A DNA stretch of 64,000 bases from Bacillus sp. ISL-51 (GTDB taxonomy: Bacteria; Bacillota; Bacilli; Bacillales; Bacillaceae). The DNA lies in the NCBI RefSeq assembly GCF_018613535.1, contig NZ_JAGGQB010000005.1:682001-746000 (forward strand), in the 5' to 3' direction. How positions within the stretch are numbered: the first letter of the stretch is position 1; each line of letters begins with the position of its first letter. The notes under the pieces were generated by a model that saw only the letters and a program-made list of their open reading frames with translations, did no database searches and was not told the origin of the DNA. The position numbers and the translations under genes were made by a program. Positions 1-7,498 of this stretch are shown in pieces.

Positions 1-457
1 AACGTGCGGCCTGATTGACCGTCACCGTTCTTTCCGGATAGCTGCATCCGTATATGCTTGCCGTAAGCTTTCCGTTTTTAAAATAGGATTTTTCCTCAGG
101 TATATCTGATGTGAAAATATGTACGTTTTCGGGCCATTCAATCGGTGTCCAGTCACCGCCCAAGTGGTCATGATTTCCGAAAATGACGAACACTTGGATT
201 TCCGCCTCTTGTAATCTAGTAAACTGTTTTCTTAAAAAAAGCTGGGCTTTTAAGCTTCTGTTGGCTTCGTCAAACAAATCCCCCGAAAGCAGCACGAAAT
301 CTGCTTTTTCCCGGAGAGCATCGTCTATAAGCCGGGTGACGCTGTGAAAGGTGCTTTCTTTAATGCGGGCATATACCGGTTCAGGCAGATGCGAGATGCC
401 GTAAAATGGGCTGTCGAGATGCAGGTCGGCGGCGTGAATAAACGTCAAATCAGCCAT
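1..457 (-). CDS. yhaO: YhaO, SbcD-like metallophosphoesterase (DNA exonuclease family), 3' part cut by window edge
   Basis: Partial gene: the first 152 codons are present and the rest lies beyond base 1. The ATG at 457 follows a GGGGAGGG ribosome binding site. Calcineurin-type metal ligands are visible in order: D-L-H near residue 10, S-G-D-L-F-D near 50 and F-G-N-H-D near 80. This is the nuclease fold of SbcD/Mre11 proteins, which process DNA ends with an SMC-like ATPase. In B. subtilis yhaO is followed by the SMC-like yhaN, which would be outside the window. It has its own transcription start region after the yhaP terminator. Family call is secure; the exact substrate is not visible. Confidence 0.9.
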   Translation of the reverse strand, partial: MADLTFIHAADLHLDSPFYGISHLPEPVYARIKESTFHSVTRLIDDALREKADFVLLSGDLFDEANRSLKAQLFLRKQFTRLQEAEIQVFVIFGNHDHLGGDWTPIEWPENVHIFTSDIPEEKSYFKNGKLTASIYGCSYPERTVTVNQAAR

Positions 458-532
458 CGGGCCCTCCCCTTTCTGTAGGTTGAAGTACCCTTATTTTAGC
501 ACCGTTTTTGTGCGAATGCACGTTCTGCCTTA

Positions 533-566
533 TAAAAAAAACAGCCCGGATGCCCCAGGCTGTTTC
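533..566 (-). terminator. Intrinsic terminator of yhaQP
   Basis: On the minus strand AAACAGCC and GGCTGTTT form a stem followed by a run of T residues, directly after the yhaP stop codon. Confidence 0.85.
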
Positions 567-568
567 TC

Positions 569-1828
569 TTATTGTTTGGAGATGCGAAGCGCTTGTTTGA
601 TTGCTTTGAAGCCGCCGGCATTTCCATAAATCAACACGCCGCCTTTATAAATTCTTGCGCCGATAACTGCCAGAATCAGAATGGTGACTAATGTCAGACC
701 GATGCCGACAGCAACCTGCCAAAACGGAATATCGAGCATGCCGACGCGTAAAAACATAATCATCGGCGTAAAAAACGGAATGTACGAGGTGACGGTAATA
801 AAACCCGCATCAGGCCGGCCGAGACCGAACATCGCGATCATAAAGCCGGCTACGACTAAAAAAGTCATCGGCTGAATGGTCTGCTGCACGTCTTCTATCC
901 GGCTGACAACGCTGCCGAGAAACGCGGCAAGCGTGGCATAAAGAAAATAGCCGAGCAAAAAGAAAATGACAGCATATATGACCGTTGAGACCGGAACGTC
1001 AGTAAAGTTGAGAAACTGGCTGACAGGCGATGACGCTTGATTCTGATGATTCAGCGTCAGCGAGAGATAACCCGCTGTCAGCAAAATAGCGAATTGGGTG
1101 ATTCCCACAAGCGCGATGCCGAACAGTTTGGCAAACATCTGCTGAATCGGCGGCATGCTTGAAATCAGAATTTCCATCACCCGGGAGGATTTTTCCGTCG
1201 CTACCTCCATCGCAATCATGCTTGCGTACAAGATCACGGCAAAATAGATGACAAACAGCATAATGTATACAAGGCCCATCACCTGTCCGAGCTCTTCCTC
1301 AGACTTTGCACCTTTTTCCAGCGCCTTTTTGCTGACTGCAGCAGGCGTGTAAAGACTGCTGACCGTTTCATCTGAGACGCCGAGTTTGGCCGTTTCGACA
1401 GCGGTTTTTGTCTGAGTCAACGCCTGTTTGAGCAGTTCGTACGCTGATTCATTAGAGATGGTTAATGCCTGATAGGCTCCCGATATCGTTCCCTTTTGAT
1501 CTCGCTTGATGATAAACAGCCCGTCCCATGTCCCGTCTTTGATCTTCTTCACTGCCTCTTGCTTTGATTGTTTCGTGTGCAGGACTTGCAATTCATGATC
1601 GGTATCCGCCGCTTGAAGCTGTTTCGCAAATACCGGATACAGCTCGCCCGTTTCGTCAATCACAGCAATTTCCTGCTTCTCATCTCCCGATTGAAATACG
1701 GAAATAATGGATTGCAGATTGGTCACAAATAAAACCAATAATACTGTAATGGCCGTTGTGATAATAAATGACTTTGTCGTGATTTTGTTTTTGTATGTAT
1801 GAAACATCATGATCGAAAATTTATTCAT
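569..1828 (-). CDS. yhaP: YhaP, ABC-2 type transporter permease (NatB-like)
   Basis: Membrane half of an ABC exporter, 419 residues. It has one N-terminal membrane helix (about residues 20-42), a large external domain of roughly 140 residues rich in Lys, Glu and Gln, then five or six helices in the C-terminal half, the standard ABC-2/NatB layout. It overlaps the ATPase gene yhaQ by 8 bp, so the two are translationally coupled and probably form one complex. NatAB relatives export Na+, but nothing in this sequence fixes the substrate. Ends before a clear terminator. Confidence 0.85.
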   Translation of the reverse strand: MNKFSIMMFHTYKNKITTKSFIITTAITVLLVLFVTNLQSIISVFQSGDEKQEIAVIDETGELYPVFAKQLQAADTDHELQVLHTKQSKQEAVKKIKDGTWDGLFIIKRDQKGTISGAYQALTISNESAYELLKQALTQTKTAVETAKLGVSDETVSSLYTPAAVSKKALEKGAKSEEELGQVMGLVYIMLFVIYFAVILYASMIAMEVATEKSSRVMEILISSMPPIQQMFAKLFGIALVGITQFAILLTAGYLSLTLNHQNQASSPVSQFLNFTDVPVSTVIYAVIFFLLGYFLYATLAAFLGSVVSRIEDVQQTIQPMTFLVVAGFMIAMFGLGRPDAGFITVTSYIPFFTPMIMFLRVGMLDIPFWQVAVGIGLTLVTILILAVIGARIYKGGVLIYGNAGGFKAIKQALRISKQ

Positions 1829-2717
1829 AGACGGCCCCCACCTTTTCTATAAAAATATCATGAAGTGACGGCTCTTCCAGTTCAAACTTCCGAATAAATC
1901 CCTTCCCTTGAAGAGCTGAGAAAATATCTTGAGAAATCGGTTCGTTTTCAATCTGCAGCCTGATCCCGTCATTTGTTTCCTTCCATTTGACTACGCCTTC
2001 ATGCGTTTTTAAAAAGCTGAGATCGTCATCTGAATGAATCGTGATATTTTTTTTGCCGAAGGATCGTTTAATTTCTTTGAGGTTCCCTTGAACGACCGGC
2101 TTCCCCTTCTGCAAAATGCACAGATTTTCGCAAAGCTCCTCCACATGCTCCATCCGGTGGCTTGAAAAAACGATGGAAACGCCGCTGTTTTTCAATGAAA
2201 TAACGGCTTCTTTTAAAAGCTCCACATTTACCGGGTCAAGTCCGCTGAATGGTTCATCGAGAATTAACAGTTCAGGTTTATGAAGCACGGCAGAAATGAA
2301 CTGTATTTTTTGCTGATTGCCTTTTGACAGCTCTTCGACTTTCTTATTCTCGTATTCTGTGATGCCGAACCGCTCAAGCCATGCGACAAGTTCTTTTTCG
2401 GCTTCTTTTTTTCCCATGCCTTTTAATCTCGCAAGATAGACAAGCTGGTCCTTCACCTTTATTTTCGGATACAGTCCGCGTTCTTCAGGCAGGTAGCCGA
2501 TTTTTTCGCTGATTGAGTAGTCAACGGGACGGCCTTTCCAGCTGATCGTGCCGTCAGTGATGCTTAACAGACCTAAAATCATCCGAAAAGTCGTTGTTTT
2601 CCCTGCTCCGTTTGCACCGAGCAGACCGAACATTTCTCTTTCAGGTATTTCTAAATGCAAATCGTCAACAGCCGTGAAGCTGCCGAATTTTTTCGTAACA
2701 TGATCAATTGTAAGCAC
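1821..2717 (-). CDS. yhaQ: YhaQ, ABC transporter ATP-binding protein
   Basis: Cytoplasmic ATPase subunit, 298 residues from a GTG at 2717. That start is preferred over the ATG at 2741 because GGAAGGAG lies 8 bases upstream of the GTG, and the resulting length is the one expected for YhaQ. Walker A GANGAGKT is at about 34-41, the signature LSKGNQQ at about 130 (SKG instead of SGG), Walker B LLILDEP at about 150 and the switch His in SSHRMEH at about 187. The C-terminal 80 residues form the extra domain of the NatA/DrrA group. Pairs with YhaP. Confidence 0.88.
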   Translation of the reverse strand: MLTIDHVTKKFGSFTAVDDLHLEIPEREMFGLLGANGAGKTTTFRMILGLLSITDGTISWKGRPVDYSISEKIGYLPEERGLYPKIKVKDQLVYLARLKGMGKKEAEKELVAWLERFGITEYENKKVEELSKGNQQKIQFISAVLHKPELLILDEPFSGLDPVNVELLKEAVISLKNSGVSIVFSSHRMEHVEELCENLCILQKGKPVVQGNLKEIKRSFGKKNITIHSDDDLSFLKTHEGVVKWKETNDGIRLQIENEPISQDIFSALQGKGFIRKFELEEPSLHDIFIEKVGAVYE

Positions 2718-2821
2718 TGATCCAACTCCTTCCCTGACCATTATATCCTATTAATGGGTAAAAATTAATGGAGGATTTTGAATTTTTTTTCAGAATATGA
2801 TCATACAAAGGAGGTGACGAG

Positions 2822-3007
2822 ATGGGGCAATATGTATTGACGGCATTCCATCCGTCCGGGGAAACGCTGCTCAATGAACGGATTGAAGCTGAAAATGAGC
2901 AAAAGGCGAAGGCCGCCGGAGAAGCATTATTAAAGGAAAAAAAGCTGGAGAATAATACGCATCGACTAGTAAACGAGGCCGGAAAGCTGATTTTATTCCA
3001 CAGATGA
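2822..3007 (+). CDS. yhzD: YhzD family small protein
   Basis: A 61-residue protein, strongly expressed by design: AAAGGAGGTGACGAG precedes the ATG. It is a small alpha/beta protein with a central helix rich in Glu, Lys and Ala and no membrane segment or signal peptide. It matches the YhzD family of Bacillus, which has no known function. Transcribed divergently from yhaQ and closed by its own terminator, which lies against the convergent yhaR 3' end. Confidence 0.75.
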   Translation: MGQYVLTAFHPSGETLLNERIEAENEQKAKAAGEALLKEKKLENNTHRLVNEAGKLILFHR

Positions 3008-3034
3008 CAGAAGCTTTCCGGCTTCTGTTTTTTA
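3008..3034 (+). terminator. Terminator of yhzD
   Basis: CAGAAG and CTTCTG arms around CTTTCCGG followed by TTTTTT. The stem can extend by pairing with AGCT-containing sequence at the end of yhzD. Confidence 0.75.
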
Positions 3035-3799
3035 TCGGTTAAATTGCGGAGTTCGTTTTTCTAAAAACGCGCGGATGCCTTCTTTATGGTCATCCGTTTT
3101 TCTCATATTTTCCTGGGCCTTTCGTTCAAGAGAAAGGACGTCTTTTAATCGGTTCATATGAAGACTGTTATAAATGGCTTTTGTTTCAATCATCGCTGAT
3201 AAAGGCGCGTTTAACAAACGGTCGATATAAGGCTTCGCCCCCGTTTTGGGATCACCGCTGAAAAGCCCGTCCGCCAGCTTCTTGCGCACCGCCTCCTCGG
3301 CCGGCAGTTTTTCACCGCTCCAAATCAGCTTTTTCGCTTCCATTTCTCCGACGCGTCTCATTAATAAATAATGGCCGCCCCCATCAGGAACAAGTCCGAT
3401 CCCGATAAAATTCATCGCTAAGCGGGCATTTTGTTCAGCGAGCACGATATCAGCGCACAGCGCAAAGCTCAGCCCAAGCCCCGCTGCGGCGCCGTGGATG
3501 GCGGCTATCACTATTTTTTTCATATCATAGAGCGTCAGCGTAATCGATTCGATCATTTTCATCAGCCGTTCATATTGCCCGGCATCATGAGCTGACGTCA
3601 TCATTTGAATATCGCCGCCGGCGGAAAAGCCTCTGCCTTCCCCTCTCAGTAAAACGATAAGCGCGTCACTGTCAGCGGCCATGACACACGCGTTTTCCAA
3701 TTCCCGCAGCATTTGTTCATTCAGCGCGTTGTAGCTGTCAGGCCGGTTCAGTATAATTTCTGCAATCTTTCCCTTTTCTTCATATTGAATATACTCCAT
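3032..3799 (-). CDS. yhaR: YhaR, enoyl-CoA hydratase/isomerase (crotonase) family
   Basis: Acyl-CoA enzyme of 255 residues. The ATG at 3799 follows GGGGGAG; a longer in-frame ATG at 3865 has no ribosome binding site. The oxyanion-hole strand SAGGD and the second oxyanion region AAAGLGLS are present. By eye, the two Glu residues of true enoyl-CoA hydratases are replaced (Ser and Phe at the aligned places), and a P-D-G-G-G segment carries an Asp as in PaaG/PaaB-type isomerases. A role as an isomerase or other crotonase is therefore likelier than classical hydration. Monocistronic. Confidence 0.82.
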   Translation of the reverse strand: MEYIQYEEKGKIAEIILNRPDSYNALNEQMLRELENACVMAADSDALIVLLRGEGRGFSAGGDIQMMTSAHDAGQYERLMKMIESITLTLYDMKKIVIAAIHGAAAGLGLSFALCADIVLAEQNARLAMNFIGIGLVPDGGGHYLLMRRVGEMEAKKLIWSGEKLPAEEAVRKKLADGLFSGDPKTGAKPYIDRLLNAPLSAMIETKAIYNSLHMNRLKDVLSLERKAQENMRKTDDHKEGIRAFLEKRTPQFNR

Positions 3800-3980
3800 T
3801 ACAACTCCCCCTTGTATCCGCTTACATTTTTTGTTCAATTTATATATTCCTTCCGACGAAGCCAATCTCCTTTATTTTTCAAGGTCAATAGATACCGAAA
3901 AATGCATATCATTTGAAACCGATCATACATTTTTATATAGTGAAATTGACATACATGAAAAAAAGGGGGGGACACAAATA

Positions 3981-4334
3981 ATGAAATACGTGATACTCAG
4001 CTTCGTGCTGGGCATATTTATGGTGCTGTTCCCCTCTTCAGATGTGGTCTTACTTTCCCAAACTGTGACTGAAGCGGACAGCCACGTCCAAATCTCGGTG
4101 TACCCGCAGGAAACGGTGTCGGCAAAAACGCCTGCTTACGCGAAAACTTCACCGCAAGACCTGTCAAAGGGGTACAGCGTGTTATCCCGGATGATCGGCC
4201 TGTTATCAGTCAAACCTCTTGATCAATTCATCGAATCCACATTGGAAAGGACATGCGCCATTCCGATACAATACCAGTCCAATTACCTCCGGCATCAAAC
4301 CGATGATCAGTGCCAGTCTGAATTTACAGTCTAA
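3981..4334 (+). CDS. khtS: KhtS, accessory protein of the K+/H+ antiporter operon
   Basis: First gene of khtSTU, 117 residues from the ATG at 3981, which follows AAAGGGGGGGAC; the frame is open further upstream but without a start signal. It has a hydrophobic N-terminal helix (about residues 3-22, signal anchor or signal peptide) and a polar remainder ending in a Cys/Gln-rich tail. The homologue YhaS modulates the YhaU antiporter. It is the least conserved member of the operon, and its identity rests on position as much as on sequence. Confidence 0.75.
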   Translation: MKYVILSFVLGIFMVLFPSSDVVLLSQTVTEADSHVQISVYPQETVSAKTPAYAKTSPQDLSKGYSVLSRMIGLLSVKPLDQFIESTLERTCAIPIQYQSNYLRHQTDDQCQSEFTV

Positions 4335-4362
4335 AAACAGTACAATTCCGGAGGGATTTTTT

Positions 4363-4860
4363 ATGAATATTAAAGAAAACGATTTGCCCGGCATCGGTAA
4401 AAAATTTGAAATCGAAACGAGAAATCAGGAAAAAATGACGATTATCATACATGATGACGGCAGACGGGAAATTTACCGATTTGATGACCAGGATCCTGAT
4501 GAGCTTCTTGCAAGTATTTCCCTTGATGATGCCGAGGCGAGGCAGATTGCCGCTATTATCGGCGGGATGGTGTACAAACCGCAGGCGCTCGAATCGATCG
4601 AAATGGCGTTCAGCGATCTGATTATCGAATGGTTTAAAGTCGAAAAAGGAGCTAAATCGGTCGGGCGGACGCTCGGTGAACTGGATGTGCGCCAGAACTA
4701 TGATGTGACGGTAATCGCCATCATTAAGCACAACCAGAAAAAGTTCTTGAACCCCGGCGCAGATTCCGTCCTTGAAGCGAACGACACACTCGTCCTCTCA
4801 GGCGAAAGAAAGCATCTGAAGAAATTGATTCGAGACTTCCTTTCAAGAGACGGAGTGTGA
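4363..4860 (+). CDS. khtT: KhtT, regulatory RCK_C subunit of the K+/H+ antiporter
   Basis: Soluble regulator, 165 residues. The ATG at 4363 follows CCGGAGGGA, and the length equals that known for KhtT; a longer frame starting at 4219 lacks a site. The N-terminal half is a small alpha/beta domain. The C-terminal half (about 80-165) is an RCK_C/TrkA-C domain with the typical R-T-L-G-E-L pattern, and ends in V-L-S-G-E. In the family, KhtT holds KhtU closed and responds to c-di-AMP and pH. It lies 7 bases before khtU. Confidence 0.9.
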   Translation: MNIKENDLPGIGKKFEIETRNQEKMTIIIHDDGRREIYRFDDQDPDELLASISLDDAEARQIAAIIGGMVYKPQALESIEMAFSDLIIEWFKVEKGAKSVGRTLGELDVRQNYDVTVIAIIKHNQKKFLNPGADSVLEANDTLVLSGERKHLKKLIRDFLSRDGV

Positions 4861-4867
4861 TCGGTAT

Positions 4868-6082
4868 ATGGACCATCTTGTATTTGAAGTCGGAACGGCG
4901 CTTGTGCTTGTCGCCATTGCAAGTGTCATCGCAAATAAAATCAAATTTTCGATCATTCCCTTTCTGATTATTTTAGGAATGCTTGTCGGGCCGCACGCGC
5001 CCCAAGCGGGAATCATCGACTTAAGGTTTATAGAAAGCGGAGAGGTGATTGAGTTTTTCGGACGGATGGGGGTCCTGTTTCTCCTCTTTTACCTCGGGCT
5101 TGAATTCTCAGTCGGAAAATTAGTCAAATCCGGACGGTCGATAGCCGTCGGCGGAACGATTTATATATTAATAAATTTCAGTTTAGGGCTGATTTATGGC
5201 TTCATTACCGGTTTTTCCTTTTTGGAAGTGCTTGTGCTGGCCGGTGTCATCACAATTTCATCGAGTGCTATTGTCGCAAAGGTGCTGGTTGATTTAAAAC
5301 GCACGGCGAATCCGGAAACAGAATTGATTCTCGGCATTATTATGTTTGAGGATATCTTTCTGGCGGTGTACTTGTCTGTCGTTTCCGGCCTTGTGCTGGG
5401 AGACGCAACTTCCGTCGGAAGCGCGCTCTTGGCGATTGTGATCGCCCTAGGCTATATGCTGCTGTTTTTTATCGCTGCGAGAAAGCTGCCGCCTATTCTG
5501 AATAAGCTGCTTGATATCCGTTCAAACGAAGTGTTTGTCATCGTGATTTTCGCCGCACTCTTTTTCATCGCCGGTTTTTCCGAGACGATTCATGTCGCTG
5601 AAGCGATCGGCGCGCTCTTACTTGGGCTTGTGTTTTCAGAAACGGTTCATTCTGACAGGATTGAACACCTCGTTGTACCGTTCAGGGACTTTTTCGGGGC
5701 CATGTTCTTCTTCAGCTTCGGGCTCAGCATTGACCCGTTTTCACTCGGGGATGCGGTATGGCTTGCTTTAGGCGCCGTCCTTCTCACCATTGCCGGGAAC
5801 TTTATCGCCGGTATGATTGCCGGCCGCCGGGCAGGGCTTTCCCATAAAGCATCATCCAATATCGGGCTGACCATCGTGTCACGCGGTGAATTCTCAATCA
5901 TCGTCGCAAATCTCGGCATCGCCGGGGGACTGTCCGCCTCGCTAAAGCCGTTTGCTGCTTTGTACGTCTTGATTCTTGCGATTCTCGGCCCTTTGCTCAC
6001 AAAGGAATCGAAGCGGATATACCTTCAATTGAACAAAGTATTCAAGTGGAAGACAGCTGTTAAAAAACAGCCGGGATCATAA
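4868..6082 (+). CDS. khtU: KhtU, K+/H+ antiporter of the CPA2 family
   Basis: Integral membrane transporter, 404 residues with about 12 hydrophobic helices. Conserved CPA2 features include the segment ending H-V-A-E-A-I-G-A and a G-E-F-S-I-I helix near the C-terminus. It exchanges K+ (and probably other cations) for protons and is gated by KhtT. It is the last gene of the operon and ends at a strong bidirectional terminator shared with the convergent monooxygenase gene. The Shine-Dalgarno GGAG is rather far (about 12 bases) from the ATG, consistent with coupling to khtT. Confidence 0.9.
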   Translation: MDHLVFEVGTALVLVAIASVIANKIKFSIIPFLIILGMLVGPHAPQAGIIDLRFIESGEVIEFFGRMGVLFLLFYLGLEFSVGKLVKSGRSIAVGGTIYILINFSLGLIYGFITGFSFLEVLVLAGVITISSSAIVAKVLVDLKRTANPETELILGIIMFEDIFLAVYLSVVSGLVLGDATSVGSALLAIVIALGYMLLFFIAARKLPPILNKLLDIRSNEVFVIVIFAALFFIAGFSETIHVAEAIGALLLGLVFSETVHSDRIEHLVVPFRDFFGAMFFFSFGLSIDPFSLGDAVWLALGAVLLTIAGNFIAGMIAGRRAGLSHKASSNIGLTIVSRGEFSIIVANLGIAGGLSASLKPFAALYVLILAILGPLLTKESKRIYLQLNKVFKWKTAVKKQPGS

Positions 6083-6120
6083 AAAAACTGACCTCTTGTC
6101 ACAAGGGGTCAGTTTTTTTG
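6083..6120. terminator. Bidirectional terminator between khtU and the monooxygenase
   Basis: AAAAAAACTGACC and GGTCAGTTTTTTT flank a short loop, so U-tracts exist in both directions. Confidence 0.9.
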
Positions 6121-7398
6121 AGCGGGAAGAAATTGCTGAAAAGCCGTCTTTTTCTGAATGGAGAAATGCTTTTTTCCCATAATGGTATTGATCATTCTTT
6201 GATTTCTGTAGACAGAAAGCTTTAAATTCGTAGCGCCCGTGCCGTGAGAATGATCGAGATTCGTTAATGTGAAAAAATGATGGGTCCGGCCGTCCTTAAA
6301 GACAAGGCGGGAGTCATCCGTCACTTTAAACCGCTTCTCATCCTCCCATTCAATTTTAGAAGAGAAAGCTGAAAACCATTTCGGGATATGCGGCTTAAAG
6401 CCGGTGGCCAAAATGACTTTTTCTGAATCAACTTGGAAGGATTCATTCATTTGCCATTGGTGAAAGCTCAGTACGCATCGCCCGTCACGTTTTTCAATCT
6501 CTTTGAGCTCCGCCATCGGCTGGATGTACACGTCTGGCGAGCCGCCTCTGATCGACCTGTGGTACAGGGCGTCATAAATGGACGCAAGCGTGTCAGAATC
6601 AATGCCGTGGCGCAGCCCGTTCAGCTCAGGGAGCGCGTTCAGCCGTTCTTTGAAAGGAAGCCGATTGAAATATTCCACATAATCCGGCGTAAACATTTCC
6701 TGGCCGAGCTTCGCGGTTTCTAATTCACGGAATCCGGTGGACCGTGTCACCCACTGCAGCCGGCAGCTGCGGTGCTTTTCATCATTCAATAAATCAGAAA
6801 ATATCTCCGCCGCGCTTTGGCCCGAGCCGACTACTGTAATTGATTCAGCGCCGCTGAGCTCGTCTTTCCGAAACAAATATTCCGGGCTTACCAGCGTGTC
6901 CCGCCGCGCATCGTCATCAAGCTCAACCGGAACAAGCGGCTCAGTGCCCGTGCCCATTACGATATGTTTCGCTTTATACTCCGTGACGGTTCCGTTCTCA
7001 GTATTTTTTACGCTGACTTGATAATGTCCGTCCGCGTCCTTTACGTCAACGACCTCTGAGCCGAAACGGCACGACTCGATTTCTGAAGCCGCCCAGCTTA
7101 AATAGTCATTAAATTCGCGTCTCGGAATATCGAATTCATTAAACGTATAAAAACGGTACAGCCGATCATTTTCATGCAGATAATTCAGGAACGTATAACG
7201 GCTTCTCGGATCGGCCAGTGTAACGAGATCCGCTAAAAACGCCACCTGTAAATCCGTTCCTTTAATTAAAAGACCCGGATGCCACGCAAATTCCTTCTTT
7301 TTATCAAAGAAAAGGGCGTCTATTTCAGGAATGTCCTCCAGTAATGCTGCCAGTCCTAAATTAAACGGCCCGATTCCTACTCCTATAACATCATACAT
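6109..7398 (-). CDS. Lysine/ornithine N-monooxygenase (IucD/SidA family), orphan
   Basis: FAD- and NADPH-dependent enzyme of 429 residues that would N-hydroxylate the side-chain amine of lysine or ornithine, the first step toward hydroxamates. The FAD motif GVGIGPFNLG is at 6-15, a W-H-P-G-x-L-I segment near 39, FLADLVT near 54, the NADPH motif VVGSGQSAAE near 189, and an ATGF motif in the C-terminal third. All family motifs look intact. The order resembles E. coli IucD. No siderophore synthetase, acyltransferase or transporter is adjacent; its neighbours khtU and hemZ are core genes. I do not recall this gene at this place in B. subtilis 168, so it looks like an insertion. No convincing Fur box is seen upstream. 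Confidence 0.85.
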   Translation of the reverse strand: MYDVIGVGIGPFNLGLAALLEDIPEIDALFFDKKKEFAWHPGLLIKGTDLQVAFLADLVTLADPRSRYTFLNYLHENDRLYRFYTFNEFDIPRREFNDYLSWAASEIESCRFGSEVVDVKDADGHYQVSVKNTENGTVTEYKAKHIVMGTGTEPLVPVELDDDARRDTLVSPEYLFRKDELSGAESITVVGSGQSAAEIFSDLLNDEKHRSCRLQWVTRSTGFRELETAKLGQEMFTPDYVEYFNRLPFKERLNALPELNGLRHGIDSDTLASIYDALYHRSIRGGSPDVYIQPMAELKEIEKRDGRCVLSFHQWQMNESFQVDSEKVILATGFKPHIPKWFSAFSSKIEWEDEKRFKVTDDSRLVFKDGRTHHFFTLTNLDHSHGTGATNLKLSVYRNQRMINTIMGKKHFSIQKKTAFQQFLPAQKN

Positions 7399-7462
7399 GT
7401 TTTACACCTCTTATGATTAACAGTCTGATCTGTTTTTCCCTTTCTCACGACCGGCTAAACAT

Positions 7463-7492
7463 AAAAAAACGGCACACTGATCGCGTGCCGTC
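7463..7492 (-). terminator. Terminator of hemZ
   Basis: Minus-strand stem ACGGCACGC/GTGCCGT followed by seven T residues, between hemZ and the monooxygenase gene. Confidence 0.85.
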
Positions 7493-7498
7493 TTCCGT

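Noticed and set aside
2745-2785. Direct repeat ATTAATGG between yhaQ and yhzD as an operator.
   Set aside because: Only two eight-base AT-rich copies; chance cannot be excluded and no regulator is nearby.
7399-7462. Fur box upstream of the IucD-like gene.
   Set aside because: The sequence (GTTAATCATAAG region) matches TGATAATNATTATCA poorly; no iron control is claimed.
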